Program-made: the position numbers and the translations under genes
Shown here: positions 45,272-54,178 of the stretch, one piece after another
Layout of the letters: each line of letters opens with the position of its first letter
Numbering within the stretch: position 1 is the stretch's first letter
The notes under the pieces: generated by a model
Database searches by the model: none
What the model saw: only the letters and a program-made list of their open reading frames with translations
What the model was told of the DNA's origin: nothing
Assembly: GCA_016124945.1 (NCBI GenBank)
Contig: WGMT01000020.1
Coordinates: 1 to 64,000, forward strand
DNA: 64,000 bases
From: a bacterium
Lineage (GTDB): Bacteria; Chloroflexota; Anaerolineae; Caldilineales; Caldilineaceae
Direction of reading: 5' to 3'

Positions 45272-45814
45272 GTGAAGTTCTCAATCGTAAAACCCAGGAT
45301 TCTCGTGTTCGCGCTGATCTCGATCCTCTGTGTCGGTCTGTTGGAGACACGTACATCCGCTGTTCAAGCACAGATGATGGTCAATCACACCGTGCAAGTG
45401 GGTGAATCGTTGTCAAGCATTGCGCGTAACTATGGTATTTCTGTGGCTGCGATCCTTCAGCACAATCGAATTCCAAATCCGAATATGTTACGTGTTGGGC
45501 AGAGGCTATCGATCCCTCTCTCTTCGCCCCCTTCGGCGGCAACGTCTACGCCCCCGATTGAATGGAAAGAGACACCACAATCGCTCCAGATCTTCAGTCC
45601 ATCCGTGACAGCTCCCACAACTGTACATCAGGACAGATTGAATCCCACGCCGACACCCGCTACCCCTAACGTACGCTATTACACTGTGAGGCGCGGCGAT
45701 ACACTACAAGGCATTGCCGTGCGAGCAGGTGTTAGCCTTTCAGCGCTCAGGCGGTGTAACCGCTTCAATGGCGACACCATCTACGTTGGTCAATTGATCG
45801 TCATCTGTGTGTAG
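45272..45814 (+). CDS. Secreted protein with two LysM domains
   Basis: 180 aa starting at GTG with AAGGAG at good spacing. Signal peptide IVKPRILVFALISILCVGLLETRTSAVQA (~1-33). First LysM: HTVQVGESLSSIARNYGISVAAILQHNRIPNPNMLRVGQRLSIP (~40-83). A Ser/Thr/Pro linker separates it from a second LysM: YYTVRRGDTLQGIAVRAGVSLSALRRCNRFNGDTIYVGQLIVICV (~134-180). LysM binds GlcNAc-containing glycans such as peptidoglycan. No catalytic domain is present, so it probably acts as a wall-binding or spore/envelope accessory protein. Confidence 0.88.
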   Translation: MKFSIVKPRILVFALISILCVGLLETRTSAVQAQMMVNHTVQVGESLSSIARNYGISVAAILQHNRIPNPNMLRVGQRLSIPLSSPPSAATSTPPIEWKETPQSLQIFSPSVTAPTTVHQDRLNPTPTPATPNVRYYTVRRGDTLQGIAVRAGVSLSALRRCNRFNGDTIYVGQLIVICV

Positions 45815-46067
45815 GTGTATCAATTGAACTGGGCCTGGTGGGCGTCATCGCTTCTCTATTTTTCTTTTCTCTACAAGCTTTCTCGACAAGCTTTCCCCAA
45901 AAAAATGTGACCGATGTATATCGTTCCGGTGTATCGATGTCTATGGCGGGTTCGAATCGCCATTGGTATCGTCTTCTTAAGCGTGCGCTTCGTACTCACA
46001 CGGGTGTTTAGAGCACATGCATGCCGATAAATCTACCAACTGGGGCTTGCCCAGGGGGAGGGAGACA
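45815..46067. other. Intergenic region, about 250 bp, no gene seen
   Basis: It holds a pyrimidine-rich tract (tctctatttttcttttctct), a short direct repeat acaagctttc (twice, near 45872-45895) and a small hairpin tggcg/cgcca (45942-45961) with a T-loop-like sequence that is not a tRNA. A promoter for the lipoprotein-nrfHA group is expected here but not identified. Confidence 0.4.
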
Positions 46068-46496
46068 ATGATCCATACTCCACGCCTGTCACGTCTGCTT
46101 GTTTTTGTTGCTTTACTTACCCTGGCTGCTGTCATATCGACTGCCTGCGCCGACACAATGGTGGATGAACGTCCGGTTGTGATGGAAGATTCCGGCGTTG
46201 TGGTGGCCGAAATTGACGAAGTTGAGCAACCAAGTGTGGACGAGGCCGTCGAGGCGCGTGCAGAGGCCGAACCGCCAGACGAAATCGTTGGCACTGTGGA
46301 ACCGGTGGGTGAACCGGCTGTTGAGGGGATCGAAGCGCAGGTTGAAGCGCAGATCGAGACACTCGGCGAAACCGTGACACTATCGGGCACCATCACCAAG
46401 ATGGTGGGCGAACGCACATTTGTCTTCGCGCCCTCCGCAGGTGCAGAGCCGATCCTCGAGCAGCAGTTATCCGCCGATGACTATTCCCCTGATTAG
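46068..46496 (+). CDS. Small acidic lipoprotein
   Basis: 142 aa from ATG with AGGGGGAGGGAGAC upstream; an earlier ATG at 46017 lacks this. Signal sequence LSRLLVFVALLTLAAVISTAC with a lipobox ending at Cys24. The mature part is strikingly acidic (VVVAEIDEVEQPSVDEAVEARAEAEPPDEIV) and ends in a short possible beta-rich segment (GETVTLSGTITKMVGERTFVF). No family recognised. It is 14 bp upstream of nrfH and likely co-transcribed, so it might support the nitrite reductase complex at the membrane; that is inference. Confidence 0.7.
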   Translation: MIHTPRLSRLLVFVALLTLAAVISTACADTMVDERPVVMEDSGVVVAEIDEVEQPSVDEAVEARAEAEPPDEIVGTVEPVGEPAVEGIEAQVEAQIETLGETVTLSGTITKMVGERTFVFAPSAGAEPILEQQLSADDYSPD

Positions 46497-46510
46497 AGTG
46501 GAGGATCCCA

Positions 46511-47008
46511 TTGTCTGAAGTCAAGGAGAACAATCGCAGGCCCTCCGGCTTTTTCTCGCTAATGCCCTTTCATATTTTGCTTCTGTTGGTGCTGTTGGGG
46601 GGCAGTGTCACCGGGTTGGGCCTATTCACGTTCACCTACGCAGAAGGAACCTCTTACTTTTCAGATAATCCCGATTCCTGTGTCAATTGTCACATCATGC
46701 GCGATGTCTATGAGGCGTGGCAACACAGCAGCCACAAGGCGGTGGCGGCGTGTAACGATTGTCACACACCCCACACTCAGCCAGGCAAATACATTATTAA
46801 GGGCATCAATGGTTGGAACCACAGCGTCGCCTTTACCACCGGTAATTTTCCAGAACCGCTCCAGATCACGAACCTCAACCGAGAAGTGGCGCTCGACAAC
46901 TGTCTCTACTGCCACAGTGAGTTTGTAGACCCCATCGTTGATCACCAAGCCGGTACTGAACAATTGGATTGTCTGCGCTGTCACCAAAGTGTAGGTCATC
47001 CGCAGTAG
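46511..47008 (+). CDS. nrfH: NapC/NirT-type tetrahaem cytochrome c, quinol dehydrogenase subunit
   Basis: 165 aa starting at TTG with GGAGG upstream. One N-terminal membrane anchor (FHILLLLVLLGGSVTGLGLFTF, ~20-41) is followed by four CXXCH haem sites (residues 57-61, 81-85, 131-135, 154-158). The first is in the context CVNCHIM, where Met is the expected haem ligand in NrfH. It oxidises menaquinol and passes electrons to NrfA. The gene order nrfH-nrfA and 55-bp spacing support one operon. Confidence 0.93.
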   Translation: MSEVKENNRRPSGFFSLMPFHILLLLVLLGGSVTGLGLFTFTYAEGTSYFSDNPDSCVNCHIMRDVYEAWQHSSHKAVAACNDCHTPHTQPGKYIIKGINGWNHSVAFTTGNFPEPLQITNLNREVALDNCLYCHSEFVDPIVDHQAGTEQLDCLRCHQSVGHPQ

Positions 47009-47063
47009 TAACCCCACACCAGTAAAATCCTACACCGGCAAAATCCTAGACGGAGATTCTCGA

Positions 47064-48404
47064 ATGACTACCGAAGAACGTCCACTATCCCGGCGTCGCT
47101 CTCTATTCCTTGTGATCGCTGCCTTTCTCATGGGGTTGGTTGTAATGGCCGGCCTATTGTTGCTGCTCTTTAACATCCAGGATCGCAAGGCCGAGGAAGC
47201 AGAATATCCGCTACGGGTCGTTGACATCCCCGAAGATGAACTTGACCCGGCCGTTTGGGGCCTGAATTTCCCAAGGCAGTATGCCACGTTCATGCAGACC
47301 CAGGACGACACCATTTCAACCCCATATGGTGGTTCCGTCCCCTATAGCAAGCTGGAAAAGTATCCGGCGATGGTGCGGCTGTGGGCCGGGTATGCCTTTG
47401 GCGAGGACCACAACGAGGAGCGCGGTCATTTCTACGCACAGGTTGATCAGGCCGCCAGCCGCCGCGTGCAGATTGTGTCACAGCCGGGGGCGTGCATCAA
47501 TTGCCATGCCGCTGAAGCCCCTCAGTTGATCGCAGAGATGGGCTGGGAAGAGTTCAACAGCACCCCTTACCTCGATATACAGGACCAGCTACACTACGGC
47601 AGTTCCTGTGCCGACTGCCATGATCCGAACACAATGGCATTGCGCATCACACGTCCTGCGCTTCTCAACGCACTTGAGGTGCGCGGCATCGACGTCGAAG
47701 AGCTCACCCAACAGGACATGCGCACCTACGTCTGCGCCCAATGCCACGTCGAGTACTATTTTCTCGGCGAAAACAAGGTGCTCACCTTCCCCTGGAGCCA
47801 GGGCCTAACCGTCGACGACATTGAAGCGCACTACGACGAATATGGCTTCGTGGATTGGACCCATGCCGAGACAAATGCGCCGATGCTCAAGATGCAGCAT
47901 CCTGAATATGAACTTTGGAGCACGGGCCTCCACGCCCAGTCCGGCGTCTCCTGCGCGGATTGCCACATGCCCTATATCCGTTCGGGCGCTGTGAAGGTGT
48001 CCGATCATCATCTACGCAGCCCGCTGGACAATGTCAACCAGTCGTGCCAGACCTGTCACTCGTTCAGCGAACAGGTGCTGACTGAGCGAATTCTCACGAT
48101 CCAGAACCGCACGGCTGAGCTACTGAGACAGTCGGAGGTAGCAATCCTCGATGCCATGGACGCCATTGTCGAGGCGCAGGAGGCAGGCGCTGGTGACGCA
48201 CAACTCGAAGAAGCACGTCGCCTGCACCGCCGCGCCTCCATGCGTTGGGACTTCATCTCATCTGAGAACAGCACCGGCTTCCACAGCCCACAGGAGAGCG
48301 CCCGCGTGCTCGCCAATGCGATTGACTATGCGCGGCAGGCCGAACTTGCGGCAAGGGCCGTCATCGCCGCCGAACCGTCCGCGGCGCAGGTTGATGTGGA
48401 TTAG
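47064..48404 (+). CDS. nrfA: Ammonia-forming cytochrome c nitrite reductase, pentahaem
   Basis: 446 aa; reduces nitrite to ammonium with six electrons. The N-terminal hydrophobic helix (SLFLVIAAFLMGLVVMAGLLLLLF, 13-36) is uncleaved-looking, so the enzyme is membrane-tethered outside the cytoplasm. Five haem sites: CINCH (144-148), CADCH (182-186), CAQCH (224-228), CADCH (297-301), CQTCH (328-332). NrfA-specific sequence includes WAGYAFGEDHNEERGHFYA, CHVEYYF and LKMQHPEYELWSTGLHAQSGVSCADCHMPY. The active-site haem, normally CXXCK, is CXXCH here, a variant known in some NrfA proteins. ATG preceded by GGAG. The stop codon lies at the left edge of a MITE-like element. Confidence 0.93.
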   Translation: MTTEERPLSRRRSLFLVIAAFLMGLVVMAGLLLLLFNIQDRKAEEAEYPLRVVDIPEDELDPAVWGLNFPRQYATFMQTQDDTISTPYGGSVPYSKLEKYPAMVRLWAGYAFGEDHNEERGHFYAQVDQAASRRVQIVSQPGACINCHAAEAPQLIAEMGWEEFNSTPYLDIQDQLHYGSSCADCHDPNTMALRITRPALLNALEVRGIDVEELTQQDMRTYVCAQCHVEYYFLGENKVLTFPWSQGLTVDDIEAHYDEYGFVDWTHAETNAPMLKMQHPEYELWSTGLHAQSGVSCADCHMPYIRSGAVKVSDHHLRSPLDNVNQSCQTCHSFSEQVLTERILTIQNRTAELLRQSEVAILDAMDAIVEAQEAGAGDAQLEEARRLHRRASMRWDFISSENSTGFHSPQESARVLANAIDYARQAELAARAVIAAEPSAAQVDVD

Positions 48405-48477
48405 GCATACATCACTTTGGTGACTAATGTGATCACACTTTGAATCAGCCCGATAAACCAAAGTGATGTGTGGCTAG
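48404..48477. mobile_element. Short MITE-like element (74 bp) inserted at the nrfA stop codon
   Basis: Ends catacatcactttggt (left) and accaaagtgatgtgtggcta (right, from 48457) are the same terminal repeats as in the 176-bp element at 14566-14741, with the core deleted. The 11-bp sequence gatgtggatta occurs immediately on both sides (48393-48403 and 48478-48488), as expected for a target-site duplication. The left copy contains the final codons and first two bases of the stop of nrfA. Confidence 0.8.
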
Positions 48478-48504
48478 GATGTGGATTAACGTTAGGAGCG
48501 CGTA

Positions 48505-48536
48505 GACCTGCCAGGTTACAGAAAACCTGGCAGGTC
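48505..48536 (+). terminator. 13-bp terminator hairpin after nrfA
   Basis: Perfect arms gacctgccaggtt (48505-48517) and aacctggcaggtc (48524-48536), 6-nt loop, followed by ttt. Terminates the nrfHA transcript. Confidence 0.75.
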
Positions 48537-48551
48537 TTTGTGCACCCACTG

Positions 48552-48581
48552 TTGGCGCGAGGTCGCATTTTGTGCGATACT
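48552..48581 (+). promoter_or_regulatory. Candidate extended -10 promoter upstream of the NLR remnant
   Basis: ttggcg (48552-48557) and TGcGATACT (48573-48581) are spaced 18 bp between the -35 and the hexamer. The same TGcGATACTagc string recurs at 50114-50125 before the restriction-modification gene, suggesting a shared promoter type. Confidence 0.4.
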
Positions 48582-48687
48582 AGCCCCCACGGAAGTACTA
48601 CACGGAAGCGCTACATTGCCGACTTCATCCACGCCTGGCTTCCCTTCGCCGTCGACCGTCTTCACAATCGCCACAGGATCACGCGCC

Positions 48688-49921
48688 ATGACGACACAGA
48701 TTCTCCTTGCGCCCAATTTGCCGGTGAGCGCCGCCGATTTCGCGGCTACGTGGAACGCCGATCCGGCGCGCCGCCCAGGACCTGCTGCTCTGCCTGGCCC
48801 CCTTTACCGGCGTGATCGACGTTGTCCTGCTGGAAAACTACACCAACCAACTCAAAGCCGAAGCCGCCCTGTCCCACCTGCCCTTTGACCAGTGGCAGGC
48901 CGTGCTGCAAGAGGCCGCCAACTGGGGCCTGCTCAGCCAGGACCCCCAATCATCGCGCTTCCTGCGCCTACAGCCCACACTGCCCTACTTCCTGCGCAGC
49001 CGCCTCACCGCCACCCCCGAAAGCCCCTCTACCCCACCAACAGTCCCTCCCCCGTCTGCGGGGGAGGTTAGGAGGGGGTTCTCCGCCGCCATCCACGCCG
49101 CCTTCCGCCGTCACTACGACAGTATTGGCGGGGCGTTGGGACAATTGATCACGTCCAGGGATCCGCAGGAACGTCAACTGGGACTGAACCTGATCCATAT
49201 CGAGTATGAAAATCTGCTGACCACAATCCATCTGGGTCTGGCAGCGAAAGTAGCTATCTCGAACCCCTATCATTGTGTTGACCGGTATCTTGAACTGACA
49301 CAAGCCCACCACAAAGGCATTGAACTGGGCCTTTCGCTGTTGAAAACGTTGGAGACGATTCCCGCCGCTGAATTGTCCAACGCGCTGCGTTTTGATCTCT
49401 TGCGTATCTCCGGCGATGTGGGGCGTCGACAGCGTACAGTCCAGGCATATGCCGATTCCGCAGCCACATATTTGCGTACGCTGACTTTCATTGACGGCTT
49501 TTCAGAAGAGACCGAAAAACAAAAAGGCCTATGGAAAGCCACCATTTATCACGAACTGGGGATTGTGGCGCAGGAACAGCGGCAGTGGGGAGAGGCGGAA
49601 GGCTACTACCGGCAGGCCCTCGACCTCAAAATCGAGTTCAACGACCGCTACAGCCAGGCCAGCACCTATCATCAACTGGGGATTGTGGCGCAGGCACAGC
49701 GGCAGTGGGCGCAGGCTCGCGACTATTTGATGCAAGATTTGACGATTTCTGCAGAGTTCAACGATGTACATGGATTGGGCATCACCCTGCGCAACCTGGC
49801 CGGGCTGTGGCAGGCCGGCGAGGACGCCGACCTGCCCGCCGCCGTGGCCGCGGTCATGGGCGTCCCCGCGGCGGCGGTGATCGCCCAGTTCGAGAAGACC
49901 GTCCAGGACGATGCCGCCTGA
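48688..49921 (+). pseudogene. Broken NLR/STAND-like protein: N-terminus, frameshift, winged-helix and TPRs
   Basis: An ATG at 48688 opens MTTQILLAPNLPVSAADFAATWNADP. The frame is then lost near 48765-48776, and the following frame continues ARRAQDLLLCLAPFTGVIDVVLLENYTNQLKAE, the kind of winged-helix segment that follows an NB-ARC/NACHT NTPase. A GTG at 48812 could start the remaining 369 codons. The C-terminal half carries two TPR-like repeats 120 bp apart whose DNA is almost identical (ctggggattgtggcgcagg). No Walker A or B motif is present, so the NTPase core appears deleted. A Pro-rich insertion (49043-49079) is a palindromic repeat read in frame. Probably a decayed defence gene; a truncated TPR protein could still be made. 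Confidence 0.65.
49043..49079. repeat. Palindromic GC-rich repeat inside coding sequence
   Basis: Arms cctccccc (49046-49053) and gggggagg (49060-49067), followed by ttaggaggggg. It matches the repeat at 53895-53940 (tctaactccccccgc). It adds a Pro/Gly-rich in-frame stretch to the NLR remnant. Confidence 0.7.
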
Positions 49922-49987
49922 GTCTGCAACAGACCTCAGCGGTTTCAATCGCCGGGGCGTAATTCAAAGTTGGGAGCACGCTACCCA

Positions 49988-50053
49988 CAGTGCCTGGCAC
50001 GGGCCGGCGAATGACCGGTCACAGCCTCTAGATTTGGCCCGTGCCAGGCACTG
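49988..50053. repeat. REP-like hairpin, cagtgcctggcacggg family, copy 1
   Basis: Arms cagtgcctggcacgggcc (49988-50005) and its complement (50036-50053) are perfect, loop 30 nt. Sister copies lie at 54575-54642 and 63571-63607, all within or at the edge of the defence island. Confidence 0.85.
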
Positions 50054-50113
50054 TTTGCCCCCGATTTGAATTACACCTACCGCCGGGCGCTGCTGGCACA
50101 TCCCCCCAATCCA

Positions 50114-50344
50114 TGCGATACTAGCGCAACTCGCAATTCAATGTCATGAAGTTAAGCGCGGAGAGAGCATCCTCAGATGCGGCTCTACTCGTGTGCAACC
50201 GCATCTGAGGATGCTCTCTCCGCAGCGTGACGAGACTGATCTCGTTAACCCGCTTGGTTTCGATACGCTGCGCTACTCAACCGGCGCTAGTGAGCACGAA
50301 AAAACAGCGTGACGAGTAGCCGAATTCCTTAACTTAATGACATT
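50114..50344. mobile_element. Composite palindromic element with candidate promoter at its left side
   Basis: Outer inverted repeats aatgtcatgaagttaag (50140-50156) and cttaacttaatgacatt (50328-50344) match at 16 of 17. Inside lie a perfect 25-bp hairpin (50158-50182/50199-50223) identical to the half-site at 7814-7838, and a half copy of the MITE core (cttggtttcgatacgctgcg, ending gcgctagt). TGcGATACT at 50114-50122 may be a promoter for the gene at 50393. cgcaactcg simple repeats follow to 50380. No gene lies in 49922-50392. Confidence 0.65.
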
Positions 50345-50392
50345 AACTCGCAACTCGCCATTCGCAACTCGCAACTCCCAAAGAGCACCCGC

Positions 50393-53300
50393 ATGACCGA
50401 CCCAACCAGCATCGACTCCTTCATCCAACGCTGGCGCACCTCCGGCGCGGGGGAACGCGCCAACTTTCAGCAATTCGCCGTGGAACTCTGCGATCTCCTC
50501 GGCGTGGACAGGCCCGACCCCACCCGCCCCGACGAAGTGGACAACGCCTACGTCTTCGAGAAGAGCGTGCCCCTGCCCCACGGCAGCACAGGACGCATCG
50601 ATCTCTACCGCCGCGGCCACTTTGTGATGGAGGCAAAACAGGGCGTCGATGCCGTGGACGGTGTCGACTTTGCCGCGCTCATCGGGCGACGGCGTCGCCG
50701 CGGCACCGCGGTACGTGGCACCGCGTCTTGGGACACCGAAATGGAGAAGGCGCGTCGTCAGGCCGAAGCCTACGCCCGCAACCTGCCCCCGGCCGAACTG
50801 GGCAAGGGCGGGCGTCCACCCTTCCTCGTTGTGGTGGACGTGGGCAACACCCTCGCGCTCTACAGCGAATTCACCCGCACCGGCGGCAACTACGTCCCCT
50901 TTCCCGATCCGGTGAACTATCGCTTCGCCCTTGAAGACCTGCACGACGCCGACGTGCGCACGCTGCTGGCGGCGCTGTGGGCCGATCCCATGTCGCTCGA
51001 TCCCACACGGCGCAGCGCACGCGTCACCCGGCGCATCGCCGAACAATTGGCCCAACTTGCCCGCTCCCTCGAAGGCAAACACGACGCCGAAGCCGTGGCC
51101 GGCTTTCTCATGCGCTGCCTCTTTACCATGTTCGCCGAAGACGTGGGCCTGCTGCCTGACCGCAGCTTCACCCACCTGTTGGCCGACCTGCGCAACGATC
51201 CGGCCAGCTTTGCGCCCATGCTCGAACACCTGTGGCAGACCATGAACCGCGGCGGCTTCTCAGTGATCCTGCGCACCCAGATCCCCCAGTTCAACGGCGG
51301 CCTCTTTGCCGACGTCACCGCGCTGCCGCTGGACGGGATGCAGCTTGATCTGCTCATGGCCGCGGCCCAGGCCGACTGGCGCGACGTAGAACCCGCCATC
51401 TTCGGCACGCTGCTGGAACGCGCCCTCGATCCGGTGGAACGCCACAAACTGGGCGCGCACTACACGCCCCGCGCCTACGTGGACCGCCTGGTGCAGCCCA
51501 CACTCATGGACCCGCTGCGCCGGGAATGGGACGCGGTCAAGGCCGCTGCGCTCCTGCTCAGCGACGAGGAGAGAGCCAAAGATGCCCTGGCCGAGATCGA
51601 CGGTTTCCAGCGGCGGCTTAGCCAGGTGCGTGTGCTCGACCCGGCCTGCGGCTCAGGCAACTTCCTTTATGTCGCCCTCGAACACCTCAAGCGGCTCGAA
51701 GGCGAAGTGCTGGAAGTGCGGCGCAACCTGGGCGGCGCCGGCAGCCAGCTTGCCCTGGAAATGGAAGAGGTGATGGTGACGCCGCAGCAGTTCCACGGCA
51801 TCGAAGTCAACCCACGCGCCGCCGCCATCGCCGAACTCGTGCTCTGGATCGGCTACCTGCAATGGCACTTCCGCACCCGCGGCGAAACCACACCCAGCAC
51901 GCCCATCCTGCGCAACTTCCACAACATCGAATGCCGCGACGCCGTCCTCGCCTGGCGCGCCCAGGAACCGCTCCTCGACGCCCACGGTGCGCCCATCACC
52001 CGCTGGGACGGGCGCACCACGCGCCCCCACCCCGTCACCGGCGAGGAGGTGCCCGACGAGCACGCCCGCGTCCCCGTCTACCGCTACCTCGACCCGCAAC
52101 CCGCCCAATGGCCCGCCGCCGACTTCATCATCGGCAACCCGCCCTTCATCGGCACTGCCCGTATGCGCGACGCCCTGGGCGACGGCTACACCGAAGCGCT
52201 GCGCCGCACCTACAGCGCCGTCCCCGATTCCGCCGACTACGTGATGTATTGGTGGCACAACGCCGCCCAACTGCTGCGCCGCGGCCACATCGAACGTTTC
52301 GGCTTCATCACCACCAACAGCCTGCGCCAGACCTTCAACCGCCGTGTGCTCCAAACCTTTTTGGGGGACCAGACCAACGTTGCCGCCTCGCCACTCTCCC
52401 TCGTCTACGCCATCCCCGACCCACCCGTGGGTTGACAGTGCGGACGGCGCAGCCGTGCGCATCGCCATGACCGTGGCGACGCACGAAGATCAGCCCGGTC
52501 TCCTGCGCCGCGTCGTGCGCGAACAGCCCGGCGACGGTGACGCCGCCGAAATCGAATTTGACGACAAGGTTGGCAAGATTCAGGCGGATTTGACGATAGG
52601 GGCGGATGTGTCGAGTGCGCAGCCACTGTTAGCAAATGGAGGAATTAGTAGTCGCGGTGTACAGGTGATTGGTTCCGGCTTCATTGTCACACCGGAAGAG
52701 GCGGCGAGGCTTGGTCTAGGCACTGTGGACGGCATTGAGCAAGTGATCCGTCCATACCGCAACGGACGCGATCTAACTGCCTCATCGCGCGGGGCGATGG
52801 TGATCGACCTGTTTGGACTGTCTGCCGACGAAGCATTGCAACGTTATCCAACGGTCTACCAGTGGGTCTACGAACGGGTAAAACCGGAACGGGATCAGAA
52901 CAATCGCAAGAGTTACCGCGACAACTGGTGGATTCATGGGGAAGCGCGCTCAAACTTCCGGCCCGCCTTACAAGGACTTTCCCGCTACATCGCCACCGTT
53001 GAAACGTCAAAGCACCGCTTTTTTGTCTTTTTGGATGCTTCCATCCTGCCCGACAACATGCTGGTCAACATTGCACTCGAAGACGCTTTCTTTCTGGGCG
53101 TCCTGTCTAGCCGGTTTCATGTCACTTGGGCGTTGGCCGCAGGTGGCACTCTTGAGGATCGCCCACGCTACAATAAAACCCGCTGCTTTGAACCCTTCCC
53201 CTTCCCCGATCCCACGGACGAGCAAAAGCAGCGCATCCGCGAATTGGGCGAGCGGCTCGACGGCCATCGCAAACGGCAGCAGGCCGCCCACCCCGATCTC

Positions 53301-53873
53301 ACCCTCACCGATCTCTACAACGTCCTCGAAAAGGAGCGCAGCGGCGAAGCGTTGACGGCCAAAGAGCGTCGTGTCCACGAGCAGGGATTGGTGGCCGTGC
53401 TGCGCCAGATCCACGATGACCTCGACGCCGCCGTAGCCGCGGCCTACGGCTGGCCCGCCGATCTGCCCGAAGAGGCCGTCCTCGAGCGGTTGGTGGCGCT
53501 CAACGCCGCCCGCGCCGCCGAAGAAGCCGCCGGTCGTGTGCGCTGGCTCCGTCCTGAATACCAGGCGCCCGACGAGGTGGTCGCGGACGCTGCGCCCACC
53601 CAATCCGCGCTCATCGACGTCCCCGCGGCCCAGGTGGAACCGTCCGCGGCAGCAACCGTCCCCGCCACGTGGCCCGACGCCCTGCCCGAGCAAGCGCGCG
53701 CCGTGGCCGCCGTCCTCGCGGCGGTGGGAGTCCCCGTGAGCGCAGACGACATCGCCGCCCGTTTCGGACGCCGTAGTGCGTCCCGGAGCGCCCGTGTGCA
53801 GGATCTCCTCGAAACATTAGTTCTATTGGGGCAGGCGCGTCCTGTAGACGGGGAGCGGTATGTGGGTGGGTGA
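50393..53873 (+). pseudogene. MmeI-like single-chain restriction-modification enzyme, one-base frameshift
   Basis: Read through, about 1160 codons. Frame 1 (50393-52435): N-terminal nuclease domain with [18 protein letters not shown] (Asp70, Glu80-Ala-Lys82, a PD-ExK type site), a helical region, then an N6-adenine methyltransferase with motif [12 protein letters not shown] (~residue 414) and motif [11 protein letters not shown] (~582). Frame 2 resumes at [13 protein letters not shown] and carries the target-recognition domain ([37 protein letters not shown]) and C-terminal segment to 53873. One extra C in the ccc at 52420-52422 ends frame 1 at a TGA; removing it joins the frames exactly. Such enzymes cut and methylate with one polypeptide. 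Sequencing error or real inactivation are both possible. Confidence 0.85.
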
Positions 53874-53894
53874 TTGGCGACCTGCGGGCACGAG

Positions 53895-54083
53895 GACCCC
53901 CCTCTAACTCCCCCCGCAGAAAAGAAGCGGGGGGAGGACTGTTGACTTGCAGGGGCGTCGGTCGCGTTGTGTGTCTGTCCAATGCAGCATCACATTCTCC
54001 ATGCGACAATGGCTCCCTCCCCGCCTCACTTGCTCAACAAGTCTCCAAACTGAACGATTGCGGGGAAGGTTGGGGAGGGGTTC
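53895..54083. repeat. Imperfect inverted-repeat element after the restriction-modification gene
   Basis: An inner 10-bp hairpin ctccccccgc/gcggggggag (53908-53936) and outer imperfect ends (53895-53917 against 54060-54083, ggggaaggttggggagggg) define a ~190-bp non-coding element. Its layout recalls the larger elements at 57947-58800. It occupies the first part of an 865-bp gap without a gene. Confidence 0.6.
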
Positions 54084-54178
54084 TGCCTCTCGCACTGTCA
54101 GATAACCGCATATCTTAACGCCTATGGGTGTTGGGGTAGGGGAGGGGCGATTCGCATAGTCGATAAGCGCTGTAAAGG

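Noticed and set aside
45942-45961. ggttcgaatc sequence resembling a tRNA T-loop
   Set aside because: The surrounding bases cannot form acceptor, D and anticodon arms; the stem is tggcg/cgcca with an over-long loop.
52344-52440. Independent gene start at 52344 for the C-terminal part of the restriction-modification enzyme
   Set aside because: The first ~30 codons of that frame are out-of-frame methyltransferase sequence; homologous protein sequence resumes only at the frameshift near 52420.
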